Assembly (NCBI GenBank): GCA_023404095.1
Contig: JAEYDD010000057.1
Coordinates: forward strand, 69,085 to 133,084
DNA: 64,000 nt
Source: Pseudomonadota bacterium
Lineage (GTDB): Bacteria > Pseudomonadota > Alphaproteobacteria > Rhizobiales > Rhizobiaceae
Reading direction: 5' to 3'
Part shown: positions 43,476-52,579 of the stretch, one piece after another
Layout of the letters: each line of letters opens with the position of its first letter
Numbering within the stretch: position 1 is the stretch's first letter
The notes under the pieces: generated by a model
Told to the model about the DNA's origin: nothing
Database searches by the model: none
Seen by the model: only the letters and a program-made list of their open reading frames with translations
Program-made: the position numbers and the translations under genes

Positions 43476-43586
43476 AGAGATAGGTTGTCGGGCAACCAGG
43501 CAAGGCCGAGGGCCTTCTCGCTGACAGCTGCTGGTGCGCCCGGCACCATAGGTGCGGTCGCATAGCTTGAAGCTTTCCCGGACGTT

Positions 43587-43904
43587 CTACTTTGCCTCGA
43601 TGTACGCAACCAGATCTGCAATCTCGGAACGTGTGAGTGACAGATTGGGCATCCGTGAGTGATGAGGGGCAGCCAAGAATACCGAAAGGCTAGCTTCGTC
43701 AAATTTCTCCGATGCACCGATCTGAGCGAATGTCGGGACAGTATCGGAGCCGTGAAGCTGTCCAGGTGCAACGACATGACAATCGCTGCACCAGCGTTCG
43801 GCGATGCTGCGACCACGGGCTGGATCCGCTGCAGTGCTTTCGCCGATCGTCATCACCATGAAAGTTGCGGCAACAGCACATTGCAGACCGCGGATTTCGT
43901 TCAT
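43587..43904 (-). CDS. small class I c-type cytochrome
   Basis: 105 residues. A signal peptide (MNEIRGLQCAVAATFMVMTI, AAD) precedes a haem-binding CSDCH (39-43) and a probable axial Met 85 in SRMPNLSLT, a periplasmic electron-transfer protein of about 9 kDa. It is divergent from the MBL gene; the left anaerobox at 44107-44120 could serve it, though with a long leader (about 170 nt). Confidence 0.88.
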   Translation of the reverse strand: MNEIRGLQCAVAATFMVMTIGESTAADPARGRSIAERWCSDCHVVAPGQLHGSDTVPTFAQIGASEKFDEASLSVFLAAPHHSRMPNLSLTRSEIADLVAYIEAK

Positions 43905-44106
43905 AGCGCCTCATCCTCGCGTTTACGCAGTAGCTGCTATCCTGGCACCGATCACGGCGAGTGAATACGGCCTCGATCAGGCATTACGTGTGATTGATTT
44001 GATCGTACCGGATCGGACAACCGAATATGCGGCTCCTCCGGTCCACCTTCGATCGCCCGAAAACATTTGACCGCAACAATTTCCCATACCCGTACAAGGC
44101 ATGTCA

Positions 44107-44120
44107 TTGATGCTCATCAA
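44107..44120. promoter_or_regulatory. anaerobox, perfect consensus
   Basis: TTGAT-GCTC-ATCAA, an exact match to the FNR/FixK consensus. Distal to the MBL gene; may act on it together with the next box or on the divergent cytochrome gene. Confidence 0.75.
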
Positions 44121-44147
44121 GATAGATTTGGACGCTTTATGTGTGGT

Positions 44148-44161
44148 TTGACGCGGGTCAA
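44148..44161. promoter_or_regulatory. anaerobox of the MBL gene
   Basis: TTGAC-GCGG-GTCAA, centre 68.5 nt before the ATG at 44223. Confidence 0.7.
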
Positions 44162-44222
44162 ATCGCCGTCGGATAAATGTGGCATTCTTGAATTCATCAT
44201 TCCGCATAGTGGAACCGCCCAA

Positions 44223-45815
44223 ATGACCGATGACCCCATAATCCGCTTCCACGGGGCCGCCGGAACCGTCACAGGCTCTTGCCAGCTCGTTGAATTCGGC
44301 GGCAGCAAGATCCTTGTCGACTGCGGTCTTTTCCAGGGCTCGAAGACAGAGAAGGAGCTGAACTACCGTCGCTTTCCATTTGAGCCAGACGATATCGACG
44401 CTGTCATCCTCACGCACGCGCATATCGATCATTCGGGCTTGCTGCCAAAGCTGGCCAGACTTGGCTATGACGGCCCGATCTTCGCCACTCCGGCAACGAT
44501 CGATCTTTGCACGGTCATGCTGCCGGATTCCGCTCACATCCAGGAGAGTGAGGTCGAGCAGCTCAATCGCCGCAACCTGCATCGCGGCCGACATCCCGTG
44601 ACGCCGATATACACTGCGCGCGATGCTTCCGTGGCCATCACCCTGTTCCGACCGGTACAGCTAGGTGCCTGGCAGCAGGTGGTTGACGGGATCCGTTTCC
44701 GGTTCTGGAACGCCGGACACCTCCTTGGCTCAGCGTCAATCGAGATGGAGATCGGTGATCTAACGTCGCCGTTCCGGGTTCTGTTTTCAGGTGATATCGG
44801 CCCCCGCCACAAGCTGTTGCAGTTCGATGCAACGGCGCCGACGGGTTGGGACTATCTCGTCTGCGAGAGCACTTATGGTGACGTCGAGCGCGAAGTCGTC
44901 ACCGATGACGAGCGGCGCGACATACTGCGGGCCGAGGTCAAGGCGGCAAAACATCCGAACGGTGCCCTGCTCATCCCGTCCTTCGCCGTGGAACGCACGC
45001 AGGAACTGATGACAGATCTCGTTTACCTCATGGAGACGGGCGCGATCGAGAAGTCACCAATCATCATAGACTCTCCGCTAGCGACGCGTGCAAGCGAGAT
45101 TTTTCGGAAGCATGCGCGCGAACTTGAAAACGGTGAACTGTTGGCAAGAGCGATGCACGCAAGAAACGTGCGCTTTACGGAGTCGGGTGAACAGTCCAAG
45201 GCGATCGACAACATCAGGGGCTTCCACATCGTCATCGCGGCGAGCGGCATGTGCGAAGCCGGTCGCATTCGGCATCGTTTGAAGAACTGGCTCTGGCGGG
45301 ACGAAGGAACCGTGCTGCTCGTCGGATACCAGGCGGCCGGCACACTGGGGCGCATTCTTGCGGACGGTGCCTCGGCGGTTCGCATACAGGGGGAAGACAT
45401 CCGGGTCCGGGCGCGCATCAGAAAGCTGGACATCTATAGCGGCCACGCTGACGGGGCGGAGCTTGCCGGATGGGTGCAGGCCCGCCAGCCAGTTAGGAAT
45501 GGAGTGTTCCTCGTTCATGGAGAGGAAGACGCGCTTGCGGGGTTGTCGCATCGGCTTTCCGCGTCCCTGCCGGAGGATCGGCTGATCCGGCCGCATCTTG
45601 ACGCGTCCTATCGTTTGGGTCGGCAAGGAGCGCTTGAGATATCCGAAGCGCCGCCGCCGCGGATCGACCCCTCGCGAGCGGGACGAAGAGATTGGCACAA
45701 CGACTTTCAGTCGCTCGTCCTCGACCTGCAGGACGAACTCGCCAAGGCCGCTGACGACAAGGCCCGGGGCGTCGTCATCCGCAAATTGCGACGCGTGTTG
45801 CTCGAGGACGCATAG
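44223..45815 (+). CDS. beta-CASP metallo-beta-lactamase RNase-like protein
   Basis: 530 residues of the MBL-fold RNA metallohydrolase family (YsH1/CPSF-like). The metal motif THAHIDHSG (64-72) is followed by NAGHLLGSASIEME, SGDIGPRHKLL, the beta-CASP motif region (ESTYGDVEREVV, PSFAVERTQELM, ASGMCEAGRIRHRL) and the final SGHADGAEL. It could process or degrade RNA under stress. The ATG at 44223 has a weak Shine-Dalgarno but gives the family N-terminus (IIRFHGAAGTVTGSC) and a box-to-start spacing like its neighbours. Confidence 0.88.
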   Translation: MTDDPIIRFHGAAGTVTGSCQLVEFGGSKILVDCGLFQGSKTEKELNYRRFPFEPDDIDAVILTHAHIDHSGLLPKLARLGYDGPIFATPATIDLCTVMLPDSAHIQESEVEQLNRRNLHRGRHPVTPIYTARDASVAITLFRPVQLGAWQQVVDGIRFRFWNAGHLLGSASIEMEIGDLTSPFRVLFSGDIGPRHKLLQFDATAPTGWDYLVCESTYGDVEREVVTDDERRDILRAEVKAAKHPNGALLIPSFAVERTQELMTDLVYLMETGAIEKSPIIIDSPLATRASEIFRKHARELENGELLARAMHARNVRFTESGEQSKAIDNIRGFHIVIAASGMCEAGRIRHRLKNWLWRDEGTVLLVGYQAAGTLGRILADGASAVRIQGEDIRVRARIRKLDIYSGHADGAELAGWVQARQPVRNGVFLVHGEEDALAGLSHRLSASLPEDRLIRPHLDASYRLGRQGALEISEAPPPRIDPSRAGRRDWHNDFQSLVLDLQDELAKAADDKARGVVIRKLRRVLLEDA

Positions 45816-45977
45816 GGGGAAGACTAGAACGGGCTGCGGCGGGCGTTATGGCAGTCCTACTGTGCATGCCGATTTGACGGTCAGCGGAGGTAAAGCGACA
45901 CTTCTCAATCTGCGCGATAGATGACCGCTCGACAAGCTAGACGGTGGCGCTGTCGCGGCAACAGCGGGTGAAATGCC

Positions 45978-47102
45978 ATGGAATGGTCCGTAAAGCTTGG
46001 AACCGTTGCCGGAACCGCCATCCGCGTGCACATGACATTTGTGCTTCTGCTCATCTGGATCTGGCTCGTGCACTACCGGATCGGCGGGGTGCCGGCGGCC
46101 TGGGAAGGCAGTGCCTTCATCGTCTGCGTGTTCGCATGCGTGGTCCTGCATGAGTTCGGACACATTGCCGTCGCGCGCCGATTTGGCATCAAGACACCTG
46201 ATATTGTCCTTTTGCCCATCGGCGGCGTAGCGCGGCTGGAGCGCATGCCAACCAAGCCGCTGGAGGAGCTACTGATTGCCATTGCAGGGCCGCTTGTCAA
46301 CGTGGTGATTGCGGCACTGCTCCTCGTGGCTATCGGCGGCACCGCCGGCTGGAATCAGTTGACCAAGCCCCAGGACCCCAGTGTCAATTTTCTGGTGAGG
46401 CTGGCAGCCGTGAACATCTTCCTCGTTCTGTTCAACATGATACCGACCTTCCCCATGGATGGCGGCCGCGTGCTACGGGCAATTCTGGCGATGCGCTGGT
46501 CCTGGGCGCATGCAACGAGGGTTGCGGCAACTATCGGGCAGGGCGTTGCATTTGCGATGGGCATTGCCGGACTGTTCTACAACCCGCTGCTCATCCTGAT
46601 CGCCGTCTTCGTCTATCTCGCAGCACAGGCCGAGGCGCAAAGCAGCGAACTCGAGGCGATCTCCGACCAGGTGGCTGTCGGCGATGTAATGGTGACCAAG
46701 TTCTCCGTGCTTGATGCCTCTGCGGATATCGAGGACGCGATCGCGCTTCTGCTTGCAACGAGCCAGAGCGAGTTTCCGGTTGTCGGTCCGGACGGTGCGT
46801 TCGAAGGGCTGCTGACACGCGACGGCATCGTCGGCGCGATGAAGGATACTGGACCGCGCACGCCCGTGCGCAGCGTGATGCGCGTGGACATTCCCATGAT
46901 TGCCGGCGATACGCCGATCAACGAGAGCCTTCGAATCATGCAGATCGCAAGTGCGCCTGCGGTAGCGGTGATCGATCATGAGCGGCGTCTCGTCGGGCTC
47001 ATGAACTTCGAAACGGTCGGAGAGCTTTTGATGCTGCGCGCAGCAGTCGAAGACTTTCGCTTCGAAAGCCTGCGGCGGGATCGGGCGGGTTCGCGCGGCT
47101 AA
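45978..47102 (+). CDS. site-2 protease (M50 family) with two CBS domains
   Basis: 374 residues. Six or so hydrophobic helices carry the zinc-binding HEFGH (58-62) and the third ligand Asp 161 in NMIPTFPMDGGRVLR, an intact metalloprotease core. Two CBS domains follow (about 228-355; VGDVMVTKFSVLDASADIED, PVRSVMRVDIPMIAGDTPIN). CBS pairs usually sense adenosine nucleotides, so the protease may respond to energy state. It lies 162 nt after the MBL gene on the same strand. Confidence 0.9.
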   Translation: MEWSVKLGTVAGTAIRVHMTFVLLLIWIWLVHYRIGGVPAAWEGSAFIVCVFACVVLHEFGHIAVARRFGIKTPDIVLLPIGGVARLERMPTKPLEELLIAIAGPLVNVVIAALLLVAIGGTAGWNQLTKPQDPSVNFLVRLAAVNIFLVLFNMIPTFPMDGGRVLRAILAMRWSWAHATRVAATIGQGVAFAMGIAGLFYNPLLILIAVFVYLAAQAEAQSSELEAISDQVAVGDVMVTKFSVLDASADIEDAIALLLATSQSEFPVVGPDGAFEGLLTRDGIVGAMKDTGPRTPVRSVMRVDIPMIAGDTPINESLRIMQIASAPAVAVIDHERRLVGLMNFETVGELLMLRAAVEDFRFESLRRDRAGSRG

Positions 47103-47137
47103 GCTTCACAGCCCCGGGGTGGTTGTCGGGCACCATT

Positions 47138-48337
47138 CTAGCGTTCGACGATCGCTACGCCATCTGCAATACGGTCGCTCGGATAGAGCACAACTTTTTT
47201 GCCGACCGTCAACCCGTCCGTGATTTCCACCCAGAGGCTATTGCGCTGGCCGACGACAACGGGGCGCAGTCTTGCCCGCGCCCCGTCCGCCACGAACACG
47301 GCCCACTCCTCTCCTTGGCGGAACAAGGCGCCGAGCGGCAATCTCAGAACCTCGCCCTCGAACAGAACGATCTGTACGTCGACGCGGTAGCCATGCCCGA
47401 GGGACCGCCAATGATCCCGCGCGTCGGCGAAATCCAGGATCACGTCGACGCGTTGCTCCTCGATGCCGAGCGCGGAAATCTTGGTCTGGCCGAAGGGCTC
47501 CACGCGTCGCACCGTCGCATTGAGGTTCTGGCCACCCCATCCGGTAATGATGGCCTTCTGCCCGGCGCTGACCTTGACGGCATCCTCCGACAGCAAGTTG
47601 ACGACGATTTCCAGATCGGTTGGATCACCGATATCGAGCAGGGCAGTACCTGCTTCGACGACGCCCTCGCTGCGCCGCATGACCTGAAGGACCACGCCAT
47701 CGACCGGGGCCGTCAGCGGTAAGCATTCGCATGGCCCCGTCCGGTTCTGCATCTCCTGTCGCGACAGGACCCGCGAGCGAGCTTGGGCCAACTCGTGCCG
47801 CCGCACATTCAGGGCTGCCTCGGCCGTTGCGAGATTGGCTTCGGCGACATTGTAGGCACGCTCCGCGTCATCCAGGGTGCGCTTGGAGATTGTCTCGCGT
47901 GTGATGAGCATGCGCGCGCGGGCGCGCTCTCCCTCGGCGAAGGTCAAGTCCGCCTTTGCCTTGTTGAGTTCGGCGGCGGCGAGATTGTACGCCGCTCGCG
48001 CGGCTTCCACCGCTGCTTGTTGCTCCGCCTCCGAGCGAACGTCCAGAAAGGCCGGCGCGGCGGGCTCGATCTGGGCCAATTGCGTCTTTCCGGCCTCGAC
48101 GACATCGCCGGCCTCGGCGGTGATGCGTTGCAACTGACCACGGAGCGGTGCATAGAGCGTGTAGACGTCGCGGACGCGCGTTTCGCCTTCCTCATCTATG
48201 GATACACGCAACCGGCCCGGCGCGACGCTTGCGAGATCGACCGGGATCGGTTGCGGCCGCAAGGCGTAGCTGATGCCGGCCGCAAGCAACACCAAGAGGA
48301 TACCCCAGATTGCCAGTCTGCGTTTTGCGACCCGCAC
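47138..48337 (-). CDS. HlyD/RND-type periplasmic adaptor of an ABC exporter
   Basis: 399 residues. An N-terminal membrane anchor (RLAIWGILLVLLAAGISYAL), lipoyl/barrel-sandwich strands (TLYAPLRGQLQRITAEAGDV), a long coiled-coil hairpin (about 90-190; YNLAAAELNKAKADLTFAEG) and beta-barrel domains are visible. It joins the ABC permease and outer-membrane channel. Last gene of an ATPase-permease-adaptor operon. Confidence 0.86.
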   Translation of the reverse strand: MRVAKRRLAIWGILLVLLAAGISYALRPQPIPVDLASVAPGRLRVSIDEEGETRVRDVYTLYAPLRGQLQRITAEAGDVVEAGKTQLAQIEPAAPAFLDVRSEAEQQAAVEAARAAYNLAAAELNKAKADLTFAEGERARARMLITRETISKRTLDDAERAYNVAEANLATAEAALNVRRHELAQARSRVLSRQEMQNRTGPCECLPLTAPVDGVVLQVMRRSEGVVEAGTALLDIGDPTDLEIVVNLLSEDAVKVSAGQKAIITGWGGQNLNATVRRVEPFGQTKISALGIEEQRVDVILDFADARDHWRSLGHGYRVDVQIVLFEGEVLRLPLGALFRQGEEWAVFVADGARARLRPVVVGQRNSLWVEITDGLTVGKKVVLYPSDRIADGVAIVER

Positions 48338-48340
48338 GGT

Positions 48341-50716
48341 CTACTCCCTTGTTTTCAGCACGGCGATCAGGTCCAGACGGTCGAGACGCCGACGCACGAT
48401 CGCGGCACAGCCCATTGCAGCCGTGAGTACGATCAGTGCCGCCTTGCCGTAGGTTGCATCACGCAGGACCAGAGGCACACGGTAAAGTTCCGTCTCGAAG
48501 GCGCTCGTCATGTACCAGGCCAGACCGAAGCCGAAGACGGCACCAAGCGGGATGGCGATCCATGTGAGGATGCCGACTTCGCCAAGAAGGACGTAGGAGA
48601 TTTCCCAGCGGCTGAATCCGAGGACCCGCAAGGTTGCGAGTTCGCGCGCCCTTTCGGACAATGCGATGCGGATCGAATTGTAGGTAACGCCAACGGCAAG
48701 GGTCACCGAAAAGACGACGAAGAAACCAATGAAGATCAGAATCGTTTCACCCATCGTCTTGTAGAAGGTGTCGATGGCGGCGTGGCGGAATAGGACTGCG
48801 GCGACGTCGGGGAGATCCTTCAGTCTCGCTAGCAGCATCGCGCGGCTTTCGGCGTCGATGCGAACATGTAGGCCGCTGACGACACGCCCGTCGCCGGCCA
48901 TCCGGTTGAGGGAGCCCATGTCCATGTAGGCCGGTTTGCCGATGTAGGTCTCGAAGATCTGTACGACCGGCACGCGTGCTTGCCGCTGCAGCCCCTCCAG
49001 GACCTCGACGACAACGGTGTCACCCATCTTGACCCCAAGGAGCTCTGCCAGCTTGCGCGACAGAACGAGCCCATCCGGCGGGATCTCCATCCGCCCGCGC
49101 TCAACGTCGAAGACGGGGCTGAGGACGGTGCCCGGCGGTATGCCGATTATTCCCTGTCGTTCGACGAGGTGTCCATGGCTGATGCGCGCTGATACGTGGC
49201 GATAAGGTTCGGCGGCAAGAACGCCCGGCAGGTGCCCGAAGTCGCCGACTACCCTGATGGGCTGCAGGTCGCTGAAGGCGATGGTCGCGTCCTGATGCTG
49301 GCCACGCTCGAACACCGTCTCGGCGAGGGAGTCGATGGCGTCCACCCATTGTAGCGCCATGATGAGCACGGCGACCGACATGGCCAGGCCGAGACTGGCG
49401 AGAAACGCCCGCACGGGCCACCGGACGATGCGCCGCACGATCATGCGCGAGGACTCGTCCAGCGCGCCGGCCAATGCGGTCCGCGCTCCCAAGCTGCGGC
49501 GGTAGAGCGGCGGGGAGGGCGGAAGCATCGCTTCCGCCGGCGGCAGCCGGACAGCCCGCCGCACCGCTGCCAGGCTGCCCGCAAGAGCTGCGCCCAGACT
49601 GATCGCGCCGGCGATCACGAAGCCGGCCGGGCCAGGTCGGTAGAGCAGGAACGGAAAGCGGTAGAACTGGGTGTAGAGTTCGGTGTTCCAGTGACCCAAC
49701 CAGGCGCCGGCCAAGGAGCCGATCAGCATTCCGAGCGCTCCGATTACAAGTACCATCTTGGCATAGTGCCAGCCGATCGACCAGTTGCCGTAGCCGAATG
49801 CCTTCAGCAGACCGATCTCGCGGCGCTCCGTTTCGATCAACCGTGCCATCACCATGTTCGTCAAGAAGGCGGCAACGGCAAGGAAGATGGTCGGCATGAT
49901 CCGCGACATGTTCTTCTGCTGCGCAATCTCGCTTTCCAGGAACCAGTTGGAGGTCTGGTCGGGTCGCCCGTAAGCGCCCACACCGCCGAAGGGCGCCAGC
50001 ATCCCGTCCAGTCGCCGAATGACGTCATTGGTATCCGTGCCGGGCAGGACACTGAGCGTCACGCTGTTGAAGGACCCCTGCAGGTCGAAGGCTGCCGCCA
50101 GCGCGTCCCGGCCCATCCACAAGATCCCGAACCTTTCGTCGTCGGGCATGAGGCCGCCTGGGGCGATGGCATAAACGAATTCCGGGCTGAGCGCCGTGCC
50201 GACGACCTGCAGCGTGCGCTTGCGTCCGTTCAGCACGGCATCAAAGCTGTCGCCCGGTTTCAGCCGGTGCGCCTCGGCGAAGGGCTCGCTCACCACCACC
50301 TCGTCCGGCCTGCTCGGGTCGACCAGCCGCCCCGATCGGACGACGAGTGCGTTCATGAGCTGGGGGCCGCTGTCGGGCAGCGAAATTGCCTGCGCGACCA
50401 CGGGTTCGGCGTAACCGACCATGTCGAGGATGACCCCTTCGACAATGCGCGTCTCGGCGAGCCGCACGCCCGGAATGTGAGCGATGTCGCGTCCGAGCGA
50501 GTCCGGTGCGCGCTTGGCCTGGGCAAAGATATCGGCAAAGCGCGTCCGTTCGTAATAAGCCGCGGTCGTCTCCTGAAGCGCCTCGATCGTGGTCAGAGCC
50601 ATGATCAGTAATGCAGTGCCGGAAGCGATGACGAGCGCGATGGCGACGACCTGGGCCTTCAGGCTCCACAACTGGCGCAACAGCTTGCGGTCAAGGCTGC
50701 TCATGACGATCACCAC
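48341..50716 (-). CDS. FtsX/MacB-type ABC permease, two FtsX domains
   Basis: 791 residues. An N-terminal helix (LWSLKAQVVAIALVIASGTA), a large periplasmic domain and clusters of helices around 270-400 and 660-780 (e.g. LETERREIGLLKAFGYGNWS; SERARELATLRVLGFSRWEI, the FtsX cytoplasmic loops). Two such loops show duplication of the FtsX unit, as in LolC-like and antimicrobial-peptide type exporters. The start overlaps the ATPase gene by 7 nt. Confidence 0.86.
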   Translation of the reverse strand: MVIVMSSLDRKLLRQLWSLKAQVVAIALVIASGTALLIMALTTIEALQETTAAYYERTRFADIFAQAKRAPDSLGRDIAHIPGVRLAETRIVEGVILDMVGYAEPVVAQAISLPDSGPQLMNALVVRSGRLVDPSRPDEVVVSEPFAEAHRLKPGDSFDAVLNGRKRTLQVVGTALSPEFVYAIAPGGLMPDDERFGILWMGRDALAAAFDLQGSFNSVTLSVLPGTDTNDVIRRLDGMLAPFGGVGAYGRPDQTSNWFLESEIAQQKNMSRIMPTIFLAVAAFLTNMVMARLIETERREIGLLKAFGYGNWSIGWHYAKMVLVIGALGMLIGSLAGAWLGHWNTELYTQFYRFPFLLYRPGPAGFVIAGAISLGAALAGSLAAVRRAVRLPPAEAMLPPSPPLYRRSLGARTALAGALDESSRMIVRRIVRWPVRAFLASLGLAMSVAVLIMALQWVDAIDSLAETVFERGQHQDATIAFSDLQPIRVVGDFGHLPGVLAAEPYRHVSARISHGHLVERQGIIGIPPGTVLSPVFDVERGRMEIPPDGLVLSRKLAELLGVKMGDTVVVEVLEGLQRQARVPVVQIFETYIGKPAYMDMGSLNRMAGDGRVVSGLHVRIDAESRAMLLARLKDLPDVAAVLFRHAAIDTFYKTMGETILIFIGFFVVFSVTLAVGVTYNSIRIALSERARELATLRVLGFSRWEISYVLLGEVGILTWIAIPLGAVFGFGLAWYMTSAFETELYRVPLVLRDATYGKAALIVLTAAMGCAAIVRRRLDRLDLIAVLKTRE

Positions 50717-51429
50717 TGGAGCTCGGCGGGTCTACGCTGAACGACGTTCCGTCGCGTTTCGGCGATGCGCCCGTCGGCAAAGTAGAGCACCCGGTTGGCA
50801 ATCTCGGCAATGACGGCATTGTGGGTGATGAGCGCCGTGGTCGTTCCCAGGCTGCGGTTGATCTTCAGGATCGCGTCTAGGACGAGGATGCCTGTCTTGC
50901 TGTCGAGTGCGCCCGTCGGTTCATCGCACAGCAGCAGATCCGGTCGCTTTGCGATGGCGCGGGCGATGGCCACGCGCTGCTGTTCGCCACCGGAAAGCTG
51001 CGCGGGAAAGTGATCCATCCTGTCGCCCAGGCCGACCATTGAGAGAGCCTCGGCCGGCGGCATTGGGTCCCTGGCGATCTCGGTCACAAGGGCGACGTTT
51101 TCGCGGGCTGTCAGGCTCGGGATCAGATTGTAAAATTGAAAGACAAAGCCGACGTGGTTGCGCCGATAAAGGTTGAGGGCGCGTTCGCTCTCCATCGAGA
51201 GTTCGCTGCCGCGAAACAAGACGCTGCCGCTCGTCGGTGCATCGAGCCCGCCGAGAATGTTGAGCAAGGTCGACTTGCCGCTCCCCGACGGCCCCAGCAG
51301 CACCACCAGTTCGCCTTCGTGGAAATCGACATCGACGCCACGCAACGCGTTAACCTCGACCGTCCCCATCCGATAGACTTTCGTCAAGGCACGCGCCTGC
51401 AGTGCTATCGCCGATGCTTCACGCTCCAC
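50710..51429 (-). CDS. MacB/LolD-type ABC exporter ATPase
   Basis: 239 residues. Walker A GPSGSGKST, signature LSGGEQQRVAIARAI, Walker B LLLCDEPTGALDSKTG and switch-region ALITHNAVIAE (His conserved) are intact. VYRMGTVEVNALRGVDVDFH is the usual LolD/MacB start. It heads the operon with the FtsX permease and adaptor and would drive export of a lipid, peptide or drug; the cargo is unknown. Confidence 0.9.
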   Translation of the reverse strand: MEREASAIALQARALTKVYRMGTVEVNALRGVDVDFHEGELVVLLGPSGSGKSTLLNILGGLDAPTSGSVLFRGSELSMESERALNLYRRNHVGFVFQFYNLIPSLTARENVALVTEIARDPMPPAEALSMVGLGDRMDHFPAQLSGGEQQRVAIARAIAKRPDLLLCDEPTGALDSKTGILVLDAILKINRSLGTTTALITHNAVIAEIANRVLYFADGRIAETRRNVVQRRPAELQW

Positions 51430-51671
51430 CGCTTGCTCCTTGGCTAAAGGTGATCACGGGATCGTCATTCGGAAAGATAACGCTCGATCCGGGGAATTGG
51501 AAACGTCAGCAGGTCTTTTGCCATTTCGCTGGTGACTGTCGCGTGAACCGAGCGACCCACATGCTTGCGCAGCTTGCTGAGCATGCGCCCGCGCTACGAT
51601 AATCATAGCCCTCGACAAGCTGTCAGAGCCAAAACGTGCCTTGCAAATTCGCCGCCGGAGATGCCAACTGC

Positions 51672-52502
51672 TCAGCGCGCCATCAGAACAGGGAAGCTGG
51701 TTTCATCCAGCATCGTTCGTGTGGCCCCACCGAAGACAAACTCCCGCAGTCGGGAATGTCCATAAGCACCCATGACGATCATTTCGGCGCCGATTTCCAT
51801 GGCGTGCTTTTGCAGCACCGCGGCAACCGAGTGGCCAGTACTCGGCAGAATGTCGACTGTAACCTGAATGCCATGGCGTGCGAGATAGACGGCGACATCT
51901 GCGCCCGGCTCGTCTCCGCTGGCCCTCGGCGCCGAAACGGGGTCGACCATAGCGACATGAACCGAACCCGCCGCTCTCATGATCTCCAACGCGTCGCGGA
52001 CGGCGCGGGCCGCCTGCGGGCGAGAGTCCCAGGCGACTACAACGGTGTTTGGATGCAAGGTTGTTGTCTTGCCCGGCGCGCATAGAAGTAACGGCGTCCT
52101 GGCGTGGAACAGTCCACCGCTAACGATCTGGCGCTTCAGGTCCTCGTCTTCGCACGCAGCAGGACCGACCACGACCAAGTCGGCGTAAAGGGCGCGCTCG
52201 CCAATGTCGTAGCCCACTCCGGCCAATTCCGCAAAAATGCTGTCAACGTCGAAGGATAAATCAGTTGACGCTAGCCGGTTCTGGATATGCTCGACTTGTT
52301 CTGCCAGCTCTTGCAGGCATCGATCCCGATGCTCCAGCCAGGCTGGCGCTAAGGTCTCGTAGCGCCCGGTGGGGGTGGGCGCCATCGTAATCAGGAAAAC
52401 ACTGAGATGGGCGCCGACCTCGCTGCATAGGTCCGCGGCTAACTTCACATCGCGGTCACTTTGTGATGTGCCGGTCACGCTGAGAATTGTCTTGAACGAC
52501 AT
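51672..52502 (-). CDS. universal stress protein, tandem UspA domains
   Basis: 276 residues with an N-terminal UspA-like domain (MSFKTILSVTGTSQSDRDVK, ending GGLFHARTPLLLCAPG) and a second domain with the full ATP motif GAYGHSRLREFVFGGATRTM (near 245-265). GGGAGGAATCA precedes the ATG at 52502. It follows the glucokinase-like gene by 77 nt on the same strand, so it likely shares the anaerobox promoter at 53598. Tandem-domain USPs are typical of the low-oxygen regulons of many bacteria. Confidence 0.9.
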   Translation of the reverse strand: MSFKTILSVTGTSQSDRDVKLAADLCSEVGAHLSVFLITMAPTPTGRYETLAPAWLEHRDRCLQELAEQVEHIQNRLASTDLSFDVDSIFAELAGVGYDIGERALYADLVVVGPAACEDEDLKRQIVSGGLFHARTPLLLCAPGKTTTLHPNTVVVAWDSRPQAARAVRDALEIMRAAGSVHVAMVDPVSAPRASGDEPGADVAVYLARHGIQVTVDILPSTGHSVAAVLQKHAMEIGAEMIVMGAYGHSRLREFVFGGATRTMLDETSFPVLMAR

Positions 52503-52579
52503 TGATTCCTCCCGTTTTGCACGCCCGATGTTCAAAAACGCCTATTGCCCATCCTTTGCGCTTGCATTGGCGACCAATT

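Larger units (their letters stand above)
43905..44222. other. divergent gap carrying two anaeroboxes
   Basis: Between the cytochrome gene and the MBL gene. It contains the two boxes listed below. Short frames here are not family-like. Confidence 0.6.

Noticed and set aside
51430..51671. gap between exporter ATPase and USP genes searched for an anaerobox or a small gene
   Set aside because: No TTGA-N6-TCAA site and no convincing frame; left as plain intergenic DNA.
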